Assembly: GCA_964426355.1 (NCBI GenBank)
Contig: CAYRRA010000206.1
Span: forward strand, 1 to 7,217
DNA: 7,217 nt
Source of the DNA: JAJFTV01 sp964426355
GTDB lineage: Bacteria; Chloroflexota; Anaerolineae; Anaerolineales; Anaerolineaceae
Direction of reading: 5' to 3'
The notes under the pieces are model-generated. The model was not told the DNA's origin. It worked only from the letters and a program-made list of their open reading frames with translations, and ran no database searches. The translations under genes and the position numbers were made by a program. Positions 1 through 6,237 of this stretch are shown piece after piece; positions within the stretch are counted from its first letter, which is position 1; each line of letters begins with the position of its first letter.

Positions 1-2
1 CG

Positions 3-998
3 ACGGCACGTGTACGCTTGCTGGGCAAGGACAGCCTGGAAGCCGGGCAAAATGGATGGCTTCAGCTTGAAATGGAAAACCCCCTGGTGCTGGTACGCCA
101 TGATCGCTACATTATCCGGCGTCCCTCTCCAGGTGAAACCCTGGGTGGCGGTGAAGTGATTGATGCGCATCCTGCACGCAGGCACAAGCGCTTTTCTCAA
201 GAAGTTCTCACAAGGTTGGAGACCCTGAAGCACGGCACACCGGAGGAATTGCTTTTACAAGCCAGCCTTCAATCCGGTCCTGCCACACAAAAAGAATTGC
301 GTGAAGCTTCACGCTTATCCGTGGAACAGTTCGATATGGCTCTGCAGACCTTACGAGACAACGGAGATCTGTTTTCTCTTACCCCAACCAACTCCAGTTC
401 AGGTGAAGTGTTCATCTCAAAAAACCAATGGAACCTGATCTCCACTCAGATGTTGCAAAAGGTTGAACAGTACCATCAGAAGTATCCATTACGACCTGGT
501 ATGCCCAGAGAAGAGCTGAAGAGTAAATTGGGAATTTCTGCACGATATGCCAACCATGCTTTAGCGATTTGGCTGGCGAACGGCAATATTGCTGAAAACA
601 AACAATACCTGTGCGCACCAGGATTTTCAATCCAATTCACCTCGCACCAGCAAAAATCAATCGATGCTTTACTAAACCTTTTTACGCAAGATCCATTCTC
701 CCCCCCCAGCATTAAAGAATGCCAGCAGCAGGTGGGAGAGGATTTGTTTTCTGCCTTGTTGGATACCGGGATTTTGATTCAACTTAACAATGAAGTTGTT
801 TTCCGGATGACTGATTATGAGAAACTGGTAGACGACATGAAAAGCTGGTTTGCAGACCAGGATACCATTACGGTTGCCCAATTCAGGGATCATTACCAGA
901 CCAGCCGACGTTACGCGCTTGCATTTCTTGAATACCTGGACTTAATCGGTATAACTGCTCGTGATGGGGATTTGCGGCGGTTAAGACAAAAGAGATAA
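3..998 (+). CDS. selB: Selenocysteine-specific elongation factor SelB, C-terminal part (5' end outside window)
   Basis: SelB is the EF-Tu-like GTPase that carries selenocysteinyl-tRNA(Sec) to the ribosome at UGA codons marked by a SECIS RNA hairpin. Only the last 331 residues are present; the frame is open through the left edge, so the TTG at 18 is an internal codon, not the start. The first 60 or so residues are the end of the EF-Tu-like beta-barrel domains, with the SelB-type stretch RYIIRRPSPGETLGGGEVID and a following H-RR-H-K-R segment. The rest is helical and fits the tandem winged-helix domains that bind SECIS RNA. The last about 45 residues carry the typical final winged helix: a T-V-A-Q-F-R-D start, then TSRRYALAFLEYLD, then a T-x-R-x-G-D-x-R end. 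The GTPase domain is off-window. selA, selC and selD are not seen here. No terminator is visible after the TAA stop. The family call is firm; SECIS binding is inferred from the family. Confidence 0.93.
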   Translation, partial: TARVRLLGKDSLEAGQNGWLQLEMENPLVLVRHDRYIIRRPSPGETLGGGEVIDAHPARRHKRFSQEVLTRLETLKHGTPEELLLQASLQSGPATQKELREASRLSVEQFDMALQTLRDNGDLFSLTPTNSSSGEVFISKNQWNLISTQMLQKVEQYHQKYPLRPGMPREELKSKLGISARYANHALAIWLANGNIAENKQYLCAPGFSIQFTSHQQKSIDALLNLFTQDPFSPPSIKECQQQVGEDLFSALLDTGILIQLNNEVVFRMTDYEKLVDDMKSWFADQDTITVAQFRDHYQTSRRYALAFLEYLDLIGITARDGDLRRLRQKR

Positions 999-1035
999 CC
1001 AGAAATTGACATTATTTGGAAGATTGAATTTTCTG

Positions 1036-1064
1036 TTGACAACCTAACCGGCTGGTTGTATAAT
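1036..1064 (+). promoter_or_regulatory. Exact-consensus sigma-70-type promoter for rplU-rpmA-rpmE
   Basis: TTGACA at 1036-1041 and TATAAT at 1059-1064 are separated by exactly 17 bases, which is the perfect housekeeping consensus in both boxes and in spacing. Transcription would start near 1071, leaving an untranslated leader of about 110 bases before the rplU ATG. A second TTGACA lies 30 bases upstream (1006-1011) but has no convincing -10 partner. Strong constitutive transcription is expected for ribosomal protein genes. The boxes are seen directly; activity is inferred. Confidence 0.85.
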
Positions 1065-1076
1065 TCACCTTCGCCA

Positions 1077-1162
1077 CCCCGGCAATATTTGCTGGGGAAT
1101 ATTAATGCGCCCCCAACTTCCCCGCATTCTGGCGTAAAGAGGCGCGAGACATGCGGTGAAGT
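1077..1162 (+). promoter_or_regulatory. Structured 5' leader of the rplU operon, candidate autoregulatory element
   Basis: Two stem-loops can be drawn by hand. Stem 1 pairs 1077-1085 with 1089-1097 (nine pairs including one G-U) around a TAT loop, starting about six bases after the predicted transcription start. Stem 2 pairs 1116-1127 with 1151-1162: six pairs (CCGCAT with ATGCGG), one mismatch, then five more (ACTTC with GAAGT). Stem 2 ends eight bases before the GGAGG ribosome-binding site. L21 leaders are known in other bacteria, and ribosomal protein operons often use such leaders for feedback. I do not recognise a known family here, and no folding energies were computed. Confidence 0.5.
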
Positions 1163-1169
1163 GAAGGTT

Positions 1170-1174
1170 GGAGG
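1170..1174 (+). promoter_or_regulatory. Ribosome-binding site that fixes the rplU start
   Basis: GGAGG lies seven bases before the ATG at 1182. An open frame runs back to an ATG at 1056, but that codon lies inside the promoter's -10 region, and the extra 42 residues would be untypical of L21. The start at 1182 is therefore preferred. Confidence 0.88.
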
Positions 1175-1181
1175 ATTACAA

Positions 1182-1499
1182 ATGAAATATGCAATTTTTG
1201 AAAGCGGCGGCAAGCAGTACAAAGCTGTTGAAGGAACTTCGGTTCGAGTAGATCGCTTGCCTGCAGAGATCGGCGAAAAGCTGTCTCTAGAATCGGTACT
1301 TTTACTGGTCGATGATGGTCAGGTTGAAGTGGGTACACCAGTTGTGAAAAAGGCAACCGTGAAAGCCACTGTGGTCGACCATGAAAAAGGTCCTAAGATC
1401 GTTATCTTCAAATATCGTCCCAAAAAACGATATCGTGTGAAAACAGGTCATCGTCAGCCGTATACACGCTTGATGATTGATTCGATTGATAAGGAGTAG
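1182..1499 (+). CDS. rplU: 50S ribosomal protein L21
   Basis: L21 is a primary 23S rRNA-binding protein of the large subunit. The product has 105 residues, the usual length (about 100-105). It starts with the family's MKYAIFESGGKQYK, where KYAI-xx-GGKQYK is characteristic. Near the C-terminus it carries the basic rRNA-binding signature: KYRPKKRYRVKTGHRQPYTR at about residues 77-96. It is the first gene after a consensus promoter and a structured leader, and its last codons hold the ribosome-binding site of rpmA (AAGGAG, 1491-1496), so the two are very likely cotranscribed and translationally linked. Nothing is truncated or unusual in the protein. Identification is by family knowledge and is near certain. 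Confidence 0.97.
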   Translation: MKYAIFESGGKQYKAVEGTSVRVDRLPAEIGEKLSLESVLLLVDDGQVEVGTPVVKKATVKATVVDHEKGPKIVIFKYRPKKRYRVKTGHRQPYTRLMIDSIDKE

Positions 1500-1504
1500 G
1501 AATT

Positions 1505-1768
1505 ATGGCGCACAAAAAAGGTGGCGGTTCAAGCCGCAACGGTAGAGACAGTCAATCTCAACGACTTGGTGTGAAACGGTTTGCTGGTGAATTCGTTTTA
1601 AGCGGTAATATTTTAGTGCGGCAGCGCGGTACACGTATTAAACCAGGTTTGAATGTGAAGGTGGGACGTGACGATACCCTTTTTGCTGTTGCACCAGGGA
1701 TTGTCGTTTTTGACCAATTACCCAACGGACGAAAACGCGTCAGCGTAGTTCCTCAGGAAACAAATTAG
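1505..1768 (+). CDS. rpmA: 50S ribosomal protein L27
   Basis: L27 binds near the peptidyl transferase centre, where its flexible N-terminal tail contacts tRNA. The product has 87 residues, the usual length. It begins MAHKKGGGSSRNGRDS, the family signature, followed by S-Q-R-L-G-V-K-R-F-A-G-E and later IIVRQRGT-type sequence (here ILVRQRGTRIKPG) and G-R-D-D-T-L-F-A. There is no extra N-terminal peptide of the kind cleaved by Prp protease in Firmicutes: the glycine-rich tail follows directly after the initiating Met and Ala. The ATG lies eight bases after an AAGGAG inside the end of rplU, five bases past its stop. A short hairpin begins at the rpmA stop codon. Confidence 0.97.
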   Translation: MAHKKGGGSSRNGRDSQSQRLGVKRFAGEFVLSGNILVRQRGTRIKPGLNVKVGRDDTLFAVAPGIVVFDQLPNGRKRVSVVPQETN

Positions 1769-1786
1769 CGGTCCGTATGGACCGTT
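1767..1786 (+). repeat. Small stem-loop between rpmA and rpmE
   Basis: CGGTCC (1769-1774) and GGACCG (1779-1784) pair perfectly around a GTAT tetraloop. The helix can be extended by a G-U and an A-U pair into the rpmA stop codon. There is no T-run after it, so it is not an ordinary terminator. It ends directly before GAAAGG (1787-1792), the ribosome-binding site of rpmE. Possible roles are an RNA processing or stability element, or modulation of rpmE translation; none is proven. Confidence 0.55.
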
Positions 1787-1800
1787 GAAAGGTAACGATT

Positions 1801-2277
1801 ATGAAGAAAGATATCCATCCAAAATATTACCCGGAATCCACAGTGGTGTGTGCATGTGGAAACACCTGGAAAACCGGTTCAACCATGGAAACCATTCGCA
1901 CCGAGGTTTGTTCAAACTGTCATCCATTCTTCACCGGTCAGCAGCAGCGCTTGATTGACATTGAAGGACAGGTAGACCGCTTCTATCGCAAACTGCAAGC
2001 ACGTGCTGATTATGTAAGTGAACAAAAAGCGCGCGAAGCAGCCCGCACCTCGCCTGATCGCCCGGTGGAAGAATTCAACCTGGGTAAACGAGCCCAGGAT
2101 GCGCTTCTCAAAGCGGGTATCAAGACCGCTGGTGATGTGCTGAAAAAGCTCGAATCTGGTGAGCAGGCAATGCTGGACATTGAAGGCTTTGGTCGAAAAT
2201 CCCTGATTGATTTGAAAAAACAACTGCGAGTTTTCGGTTATGAACTTCCCGCCGCTGCAGAAGAGGTCTCAATTTAG
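1801..2277 (+). CDS. rpmE: 50S ribosomal protein L31 fused to an RNA polymerase alpha-CTD-like domain
   Basis: The product has 158 residues, about twice the usual L31 (roughly 65-80). Residues 1 to about 65 form a complete zinc-binding L31: MKKDIHPKYYPESTVVCACG at the start, Cys17, Cys19, Cys37 and Cys40 as the zinc ligands, CHPFFTG at 40-46 and V-D-R-F-Y at 58-62. Residues about 66-88 are a charged, probably helical linker. Residues about 89-149 look like the helix-hairpin-helix C-terminal domain of RNA polymerase alpha: VEEFNLGKRAQDALLKAGI, then T-A-G-D-V-L, then IEGFGRKSLIDLKKQL and G-Y-E-L. Aligned by hand with E. coli alpha, Arg97 matches R265, Gly131 G296, Lys133 K298 and Ser134 S299; N268 is replaced by Asp100. 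There is a three-residue insertion near 118-122. The frame is unbroken. L31 sits on the 50S at the subunit interface; the extra domain's role is unknown. GAAAGG eight bases upstream supports the ATG. Confidence 0.93.
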   Translation: MKKDIHPKYYPESTVVCACGNTWKTGSTMETIRTEVCSNCHPFFTGQQQRLIDIEGQVDRFYRKLQARADYVSEQKAREAARTSPDRPVEEFNLGKRAQDALLKAGIKTAGDVLKKLESGEQAMLDIEGFGRKSLIDLKKQLRVFGYELPAAAEEVSI

Positions 2278-2308
2278 TTTTCGACGCGGTTGTTTGGCGT
2301 AGAATAAT

Positions 2309-2346
2309 AAATCCTCCCTCTCTTTCTGAGCGTGGAGGATTTTTTA
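2309..2346 (+). terminator. Intrinsic terminator after rpmE
   Basis: AAATCCTCC (2309-2317) pairs with GGAGGATTT (2334-2342) around a 16-base pyrimidine-rich loop, and the stem runs into TTTTTT at 2340-2345. It lies about 30 bases after the rpmE stop and closes the rplU-rpmA-rpmE unit. Confidence 0.85.
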
Positions 2347-2389
2347 TTAATGTAGGCTGGCACGCATGATTCCGGGTGAATTTTGAAAC

Positions 2390-2431
2390 TTGATGACACG
2401 CAAACAGCTACATTTAATGTTCATATATAAT
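2390..2431 (+). promoter_or_regulatory. Probable promoter region for argS-obgE-nadD
   Basis: After the rpmE terminator the next unit needs its own promoter. Two readings are possible. TTGATG (2390-2395), 17 bases, TTTAAT (2413-2418) gives both boxes with correct spacing. A perfect TATAAT lies at 2426-2431, but the region 17 bases upstream of it has no good -35 box. The stretch 2424-2446 is strongly AT-rich (repeated TAATA). No T-box-like or riboswitch structure was recognised before argS. Confidence 0.5.
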
Positions 2432-2468
2432 AATAGAATAATAATTCACTGCATTTCAAGGAAGAAGT

Positions 2469-4223
2469 ATGTTTACACGGGAACAAGAAGCAATTGAGCA
2501 GAAAATTCAGGAAATTCTGCAAACAAACGGTATCCAAACGATATCTTTAGAGTGGAAAGGAATCCCCTTTAGCGGACATTGGGGTATTTCCACCTCTTTC
2601 TTTCAGATTGCAGCCATTGAAGCACGTTCGGGCAAGCAGGTGAACGTAGGGCAGCGTGCGCAGCAGCTTGCAGATGAAGTTGCGAGCGCACTGGGGACCC
2701 CTACCGGTTTTGAGAAAATTGAAGCAGTGCGCGGTTATCTGAATTGTTATTTTTCCACCCCCGGTTATGCCCGGCGCGTAATCGATGCCGTCCTTGCTGG
2801 TAAAGACGATTTTGGACATGGAACGCCAATGGGCAAAAAGGTGATGGTTGAATTTTCGCAACCCAACACGCATAAGGCTTTTCATGTGGGGCATTTACGG
2901 AATGTGATTTTGGGTCATGCCATTTGCAATATCCTGGATTTCGCTGGATATGAGGTGGTGCGAGCCAATTACATCGGCGATATCGGTTTGCATGTCATCA
3001 AGTGGTTATGGAATTACCAAAAGAATCATGATGGCGAGACCCCAGGTGAGGATAAAACTCGCTGGATGGGGGACGTGTATGCTGAGGCAGACCGCATGTT
3101 TGAACAGCCTGGAGCTGAAGCGGAAGTGCGTTCGCTGTTTGCACGCTGGGACCGAAAAGAAGAGGACATCGTCAGGTTGTGGAAAGAAACGCGTCAATGG
3201 TCCCTGGAAGGATTTGACCAGATTTACGGAAAGCTGGGCGTTCATTTTGACCGGGTGTATTTTGAAAGCGAGGTTGAGGATAGTGGTAAAGAGGTGGTTA
3301 ACCAGCTTATCGAAAAGAAAATTGCGCGCGATGAGCGCCCAGAGAACCCGGTCATCGTGCCATTAGATGAACTTTTGGGGCTGAGAGAAGATTTCCGCGT
3401 CCTGGTTGTTTTGCGTTCAGACGGAACCTCTCTCTATTCCACCAAAGACCTGGCACTGGCAATTCAGAAGAACGAAGAGTATGACCTGGATCGTTCGATC
3501 TACGTCATTGATGTCCGTCAATCGCTTTATATGCGTCAGATTTACAAGACACTGGAGTTGATGGGTTACCCCTGGGCAGAGCGTTGTTATCATCTGGCGT
3601 ATGAAATTGTGAACCTGCCCGGTAACGTGACGATGAGTTCACGGGATGGTACGGTAGTGTTGCTGGATGATTTAATGCATGAAGCCGTTCAGAGAGCTTT
3701 GGAGATTGTAAAGGTCAAGAACCCTGAACTGGAGCGCGGGCAGCAAGAGGAAATTGCAGAAAAGGTGGCATTGGGAGCGATTAAGTATCCGATGGTCTCC
3801 CGCGAGAACACAAAAGTGGTCACCTTTGATTGGGAATCTGCCCTGGATTACAACGGACAGGCTTCGCCCTATATCCAATATGCGTATGTTCGTGCCTGTA
3901 GCATTCTTCGGAAGAACGAATGGGCGATACCGGAAGCGCTTACACCTGAGCATGAGCTCTTTCCCGCTGAAGTGCAGTTGATTGAAGCCATATCACGTTT
4001 CCCCCGTGAAGTGATGCGCTCCGCAGCAGAATTGAAGACACTGCATATTGCCAATCATGTATATGAACTTGCACGCTCTTTTTCAGACTTTTACAACGAA
4101 TGCCCTGTTTTACAGGCAGAAGGATCAGTGCGCGCATTCCGTGTGCGGTTGGTGCAGGCTGCGCGGCAAGTGATTAAAAATGGTCTTTATCTGTTGGGAA
4201 TTGGCGTTCCTGAAGCCATGTGA
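2469..4223 (+). CDS. argS: Arginyl-tRNA synthetase
   Basis: This cytosolic class I enzyme attaches arginine to tRNA(Arg) using ATP. The product has 584 residues, within the family range (about 550-600). Residues 1 to about 100 form the N-terminal domain typical of ArgRS, which recognises the tRNA D-loop. The HIGH motif appears as HVGH at 139-142, preceded by EFSQPNTHKAFHVGHLRN in the ArgRS style, and is followed by Y-I-G-D-I-G at 168-173. The KMSK-equivalent loop is MSSRDG at 389-394, followed by T-V-V-L-L-D-D-L. The anticodon-binding domain starts near 465 (YIQYAYVRACSILRK) and ends with the usual LLGIGVPEAM. AAGGAAG at 2458-2464 supports the ATG. The stop TGA (4221-4223) overlaps a possible GTG start of obgE, so the two are probably coupled. 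No key motif is missing. Confidence 0.97.
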   Translation: MFTREQEAIEQKIQEILQTNGIQTISLEWKGIPFSGHWGISTSFFQIAAIEARSGKQVNVGQRAQQLADEVASALGTPTGFEKIEAVRGYLNCYFSTPGYARRVIDAVLAGKDDFGHGTPMGKKVMVEFSQPNTHKAFHVGHLRNVILGHAICNILDFAGYEVVRANYIGDIGLHVIKWLWNYQKNHDGETPGEDKTRWMGDVYAEADRMFEQPGAEAEVRSLFARWDRKEEDIVRLWKETRQWSLEGFDQIYGKLGVHFDRVYFESEVEDSGKEVVNQLIEKKIARDERPENPVIVPLDELLGLREDFRVLVVLRSDGTSLYSTKDLALAIQKNEEYDLDRSIYVIDVRQSLYMRQIYKTLELMGYPWAERCYHLAYEIVNLPGNVTMSSRDGTVVLLDDLMHEAVQRALEIVKVKNPELERGQQEEIAEKVALGAIKYPMVSRENTKVVTFDWESALDYNGQASPYIQYAYVRACSILRKNEWAIPEALTPEHELFPAEVQLIEAISRFPREVMRSAAELKTLHIANHVYELARSFSDFYNECPVLQAEGSVRAFRVRLVQAARQVIKNGLYLLGIGVPEAM

Positions 4224-4252
4224 TTGTTTATTTATTAGAAAGCAAAGAAGAA

Positions 4253-5512
4253 ATGTTTATTGATGAAGTTCGCATTTATGTTCGCTCCGGAACCGGCGGC
4301 AATGGGATGGTGCATTTTCGAAAGGAGAAATACATCAATCGAGGTGGACCGGATGGTGGAGATGGCGGACGCGGGGGGGATATCCTCTTTGAGGTAAAAC
4401 CTGGGATTAACACGTTGTCTGCTTTTCGGCATAAAATGCGTTTTATCGCAGATAATGGCAAAAATGGTGGACCCCAACGCCAGACCGGACGGTCTGCCCC
4501 GCATACCATCATCCCTGTGCCGCCTGGAACCATTGTTTTTGACGAGGATAGCGGAGAAGTGCTGGGAGACCTGACTGAAGCAGGGCAGCAACTGGTTGTG
4601 TGTAAGGGTGGGAGAGGCGGCAGAGGTAATGTTCATTTTACCACCTCAAGGCATCAAGCCCCGCGCATTGCCGAAAAGGGGGAGCCTGGGCAGGAGAAAA
4701 ACCTCCGCCTGGAGTTGAAACTGATCGCTGATGTTGGTTTGGTCGGCGTCCCGAATGCCGGCAAATCTAGCTTTTTAGCTGCTGTTACCAATGCTACACC
4801 CAAAATTGCTGATTATCCTTTTACAACCCTGGAACCACATCTGGGAGTACATGAATTTGACGTGGACCGCTCTCTGGTTTTGGCGGATATTCCGGGTTTG
4901 ATCGAAGGAGCACATCAAGGCGTTGGTCTGGGAGATTCTTTTTTGCGTCATATTCAGCGCACGCGTGTGTTGATTCACCTTCTGGATGGATTAGCTGTTG
5001 ACCCACTGGCGGACTTTTCACAGATCAACAACGAACTGGCATTGTTTGACCCGGCATTGGGTGAAAAACCACAGTTTGTCGCGTTTAACAAAATTGACCA
5101 GGCTGAAGCTAAAGAGCGATGGGAAGGGATTGAGAAAGAAATCGAAGCACGTGGATACGAGATTTTCCCCATTTCTGCACTGGCGCGCACCAATTTAGAA
5201 GAAGTGCTGTTGAAAGCGTATGAGCTTGTTCAGAACAGCCCTGAACCAGAACCGGTTGAAAGCCTGCCTGTGTATCGAAGTGAAGAAGACCCGAAAGATT
5301 TTACGGTTACAAGAGTTGAGGATGGGTTCAGGGTGAGCGGTGCAGCCATCGAGCGAGCAGCGGAGATGACCTTCTGGGAGTATGATGAGTCGATCCGGCG
5401 TTTTCAGCGTCTGTTGGAGACGTTGGGCGTGGAGGATGCGCTGCGTGCCGCTGGAATTCAAGAAGGCGAGACGGTTTTCATCGGTGAATTTGAACTGGAA
5501 TGGCTGGATTAG
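4253..5512 (+). CDS. obgE: GTPase Obg (ObgE/CgtA), 50S ribosome assembly factor
   Basis: Obg is an essential GTPase that binds the 50S subunit, checks its maturation and responds to the nucleotide state, including ppGpp. From the ATG chosen here it has 419 residues. Residues 1 to about 158 are the glycine-rich Obg fold, starting MFIDEVRIYVRSGTGGNG with GGPDGGDGGRGG at 31-42. The G domain carries GVPNAGKS (G1, 165-172), YPFTTL (G2, 189-194), DIPG (G3, 212-215), NKID (G4, 279-282) and SAL (G5, 308-310). Residues from about 340 form the C-terminal OCT domain, ending VFIGEFELEWLD. A GTG at 4220 would add 11 residues and overlap the argS stop as GTGA. I prefer 4253 because its product begins exactly like the family, although the ribosome-binding site there is weak (AAAGAAG, very close). 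Cotranscription with argS and nadD is likely. Confidence 0.95.
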   Translation: MFIDEVRIYVRSGTGGNGMVHFRKEKYINRGGPDGGDGGRGGDILFEVKPGINTLSAFRHKMRFIADNGKNGGPQRQTGRSAPHTIIPVPPGTIVFDEDSGEVLGDLTEAGQQLVVCKGGRGGRGNVHFTTSRHQAPRIAEKGEPGQEKNLRLELKLIADVGLVGVPNAGKSSFLAAVTNATPKIADYPFTTLEPHLGVHEFDVDRSLVLADIPGLIEGAHQGVGLGDSFLRHIQRTRVLIHLLDGLAVDPLADFSQINNELALFDPALGEKPQFVAFNKIDQAEAKERWEGIEKEIEARGYEIFPISALARTNLEEVLLKAYELVQNSPEPEPVESLPVYRSEEDPKDFTVTRVEDGFRVSGAAIERAAEMTFWEYDESIRRFQRLLETLGVEDALRAAGIQEGETVFIGEFELEWLD

Positions 5513-6129
5513 TGACCTCTTCATGTTTGAGAATTGGCGTATTAGGCGGCACATTTGACCCGGTGCATATCGGTCACCTGGTGTTAGCGATGGAGGCAGC
5601 CGATCAGCTTGAACTCAACCGCTTGTTGTGGGTTCTTACACCAGAACCCCCTCACAAACAACATCAACCGGTGACATCGGTTGAGATTCGATTGCAATTA
5701 CTGCTTGAAGCCATTCGCGGTAATCGTATGTTTGAGCTTTCAAGGGTGGAGCTGGATCGACCCGGTCCGCATTTTGCTGTTGACACGATGCGGTTACTCT
5801 CTGAGGAATTTGCCGGTCATCAACTTTTCTATCTGATCGGCGGAGATTCCTTGATGGATTTTTGCCACTGGCGTCAACCGCAAGAGATTCTCTCCTTCTG
5901 CTCGTATCTTGGGGTAATGCGCCGCCCAAATGATCGCATCAATCTGGGTGAATTGGAAAATGCCCTACCAGAGATCAGCGAAAAGGTGCGATTTATCCAA
6001 ACCCCGATGTTGGAAATCTCCTCCTCGGAAATCCGCAAGCGGATCTTGGAGCGAAAACCTTACCGGTATTATCTGCCGGACAGCGTTTACCAATTGATCC
6101 AACAAGAGGGGTACTATTCTAATGGATGA
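5500..6129 (+). CDS. nadD: Nicotinate-nucleotide adenylyltransferase
   Basis: NadD joins nicotinate mononucleotide and ATP to give nicotinate adenine dinucleotide, the step before NAD synthetase. With the ATG at 5500 the protein has 209 residues, near the usual 190-215. The nucleotidyltransferase signature GGTFDPVHIGH lies at 16-26, with both histidines of the HxGH ATP-binding motif (23 and 26). The second conserved motif is SSSEIRKR at 174-181, the family's SSTxIR. LIGGDSLMDFCHW at 112-124 matches the substrate-binding region. The ATG at 5500 overlaps the end of obgE by 13 bases. An in-frame GTG at 5512, sharing one base with the obgE stop, would give 205 residues. No strong ribosome-binding site separates these, and translational coupling to obgE is likely. 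The usual downstream partners rsfS or yqeK are absent; a terminator follows. Confidence 0.95.
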   Translation: MAGLVTSSCLRIGVLGGTFDPVHIGHLVLAMEAADQLELNRLLWVLTPEPPHKQHQPVTSVEIRLQLLLEAIRGNRMFELSRVELDRPGPHFAVDTMRLLSEEFAGHQLFYLIGGDSLMDFCHWRQPQEILSFCSYLGVMRRPNDRINLGELENALPEISEKVRFIQTPMLEISSSEIRKRILERKPYRYYLPDSVYQLIQQEGYYSNG

Positions 6130-6159
6130 TCCGGGGAATAAACCGGTCTTTTAGAAAAG

Positions 6160-6208
6160 AAGAGCAGTTCATGTTGAAGACTTTTGTGTCATCATGAACT
6201 GCTCTTTT
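6160..6208. terminator. Bidirectional terminator between nadD and the convergent lipoprotein gene
   Basis: AAGAGCAGTTCATG (6160-6173) and CATGAACTGCTCTT (6193-6206) are perfect inverted repeats of 14 bases around a 19-base loop. On the + strand the stem ends in TTTT (6205-6208). On the - strand it is followed by a T-rich stretch, the complement of 6149-6159. It lies 30 bases after nadD and about 30 bases beyond the stop of the opposing gene, so it can serve both. Confidence 0.82.
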
Positions 6209-6237
6209 GCTTCAGTTTTATTAGCGACTGGCTTGTT

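Noticed and set aside
1006..1034. A second TTGACA 30 bases upstream of the rplU promoter
   Set aside because: The hexamer at the right distance (about 1029-1034) is TTTTCT and a poor -10 box, so a second promoter is not supported.
1056..1181. 42-residue N-terminal extension of L21 from an ATG at 1056
   Set aside because: That ATG lies inside the -10 region, the extension has no L21-like sequence, and a strong GGAGG precedes the ATG at 1182.
911..1222. Open frame of 103 codons on the - strand across the selB-rplU gap
   Set aside because: It overlaps two real genes and a consensus promoter, and its translation resembles no family I know.
2349..2414. Seven-base inverted repeat AATGTAG / CTACATT upstream of argS
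   Set aside because: The arms are short and separated by more than 50 AT-rich bases, so a chance match is likely; no T-box features were recognised.
6131..6159. Small hairpins CCGG...CCGG and TCTTTT...AAAAGA after nadD
   Set aside because: They are short, mutually exclusive, and overshadowed by the 14-bp hairpin just downstream.
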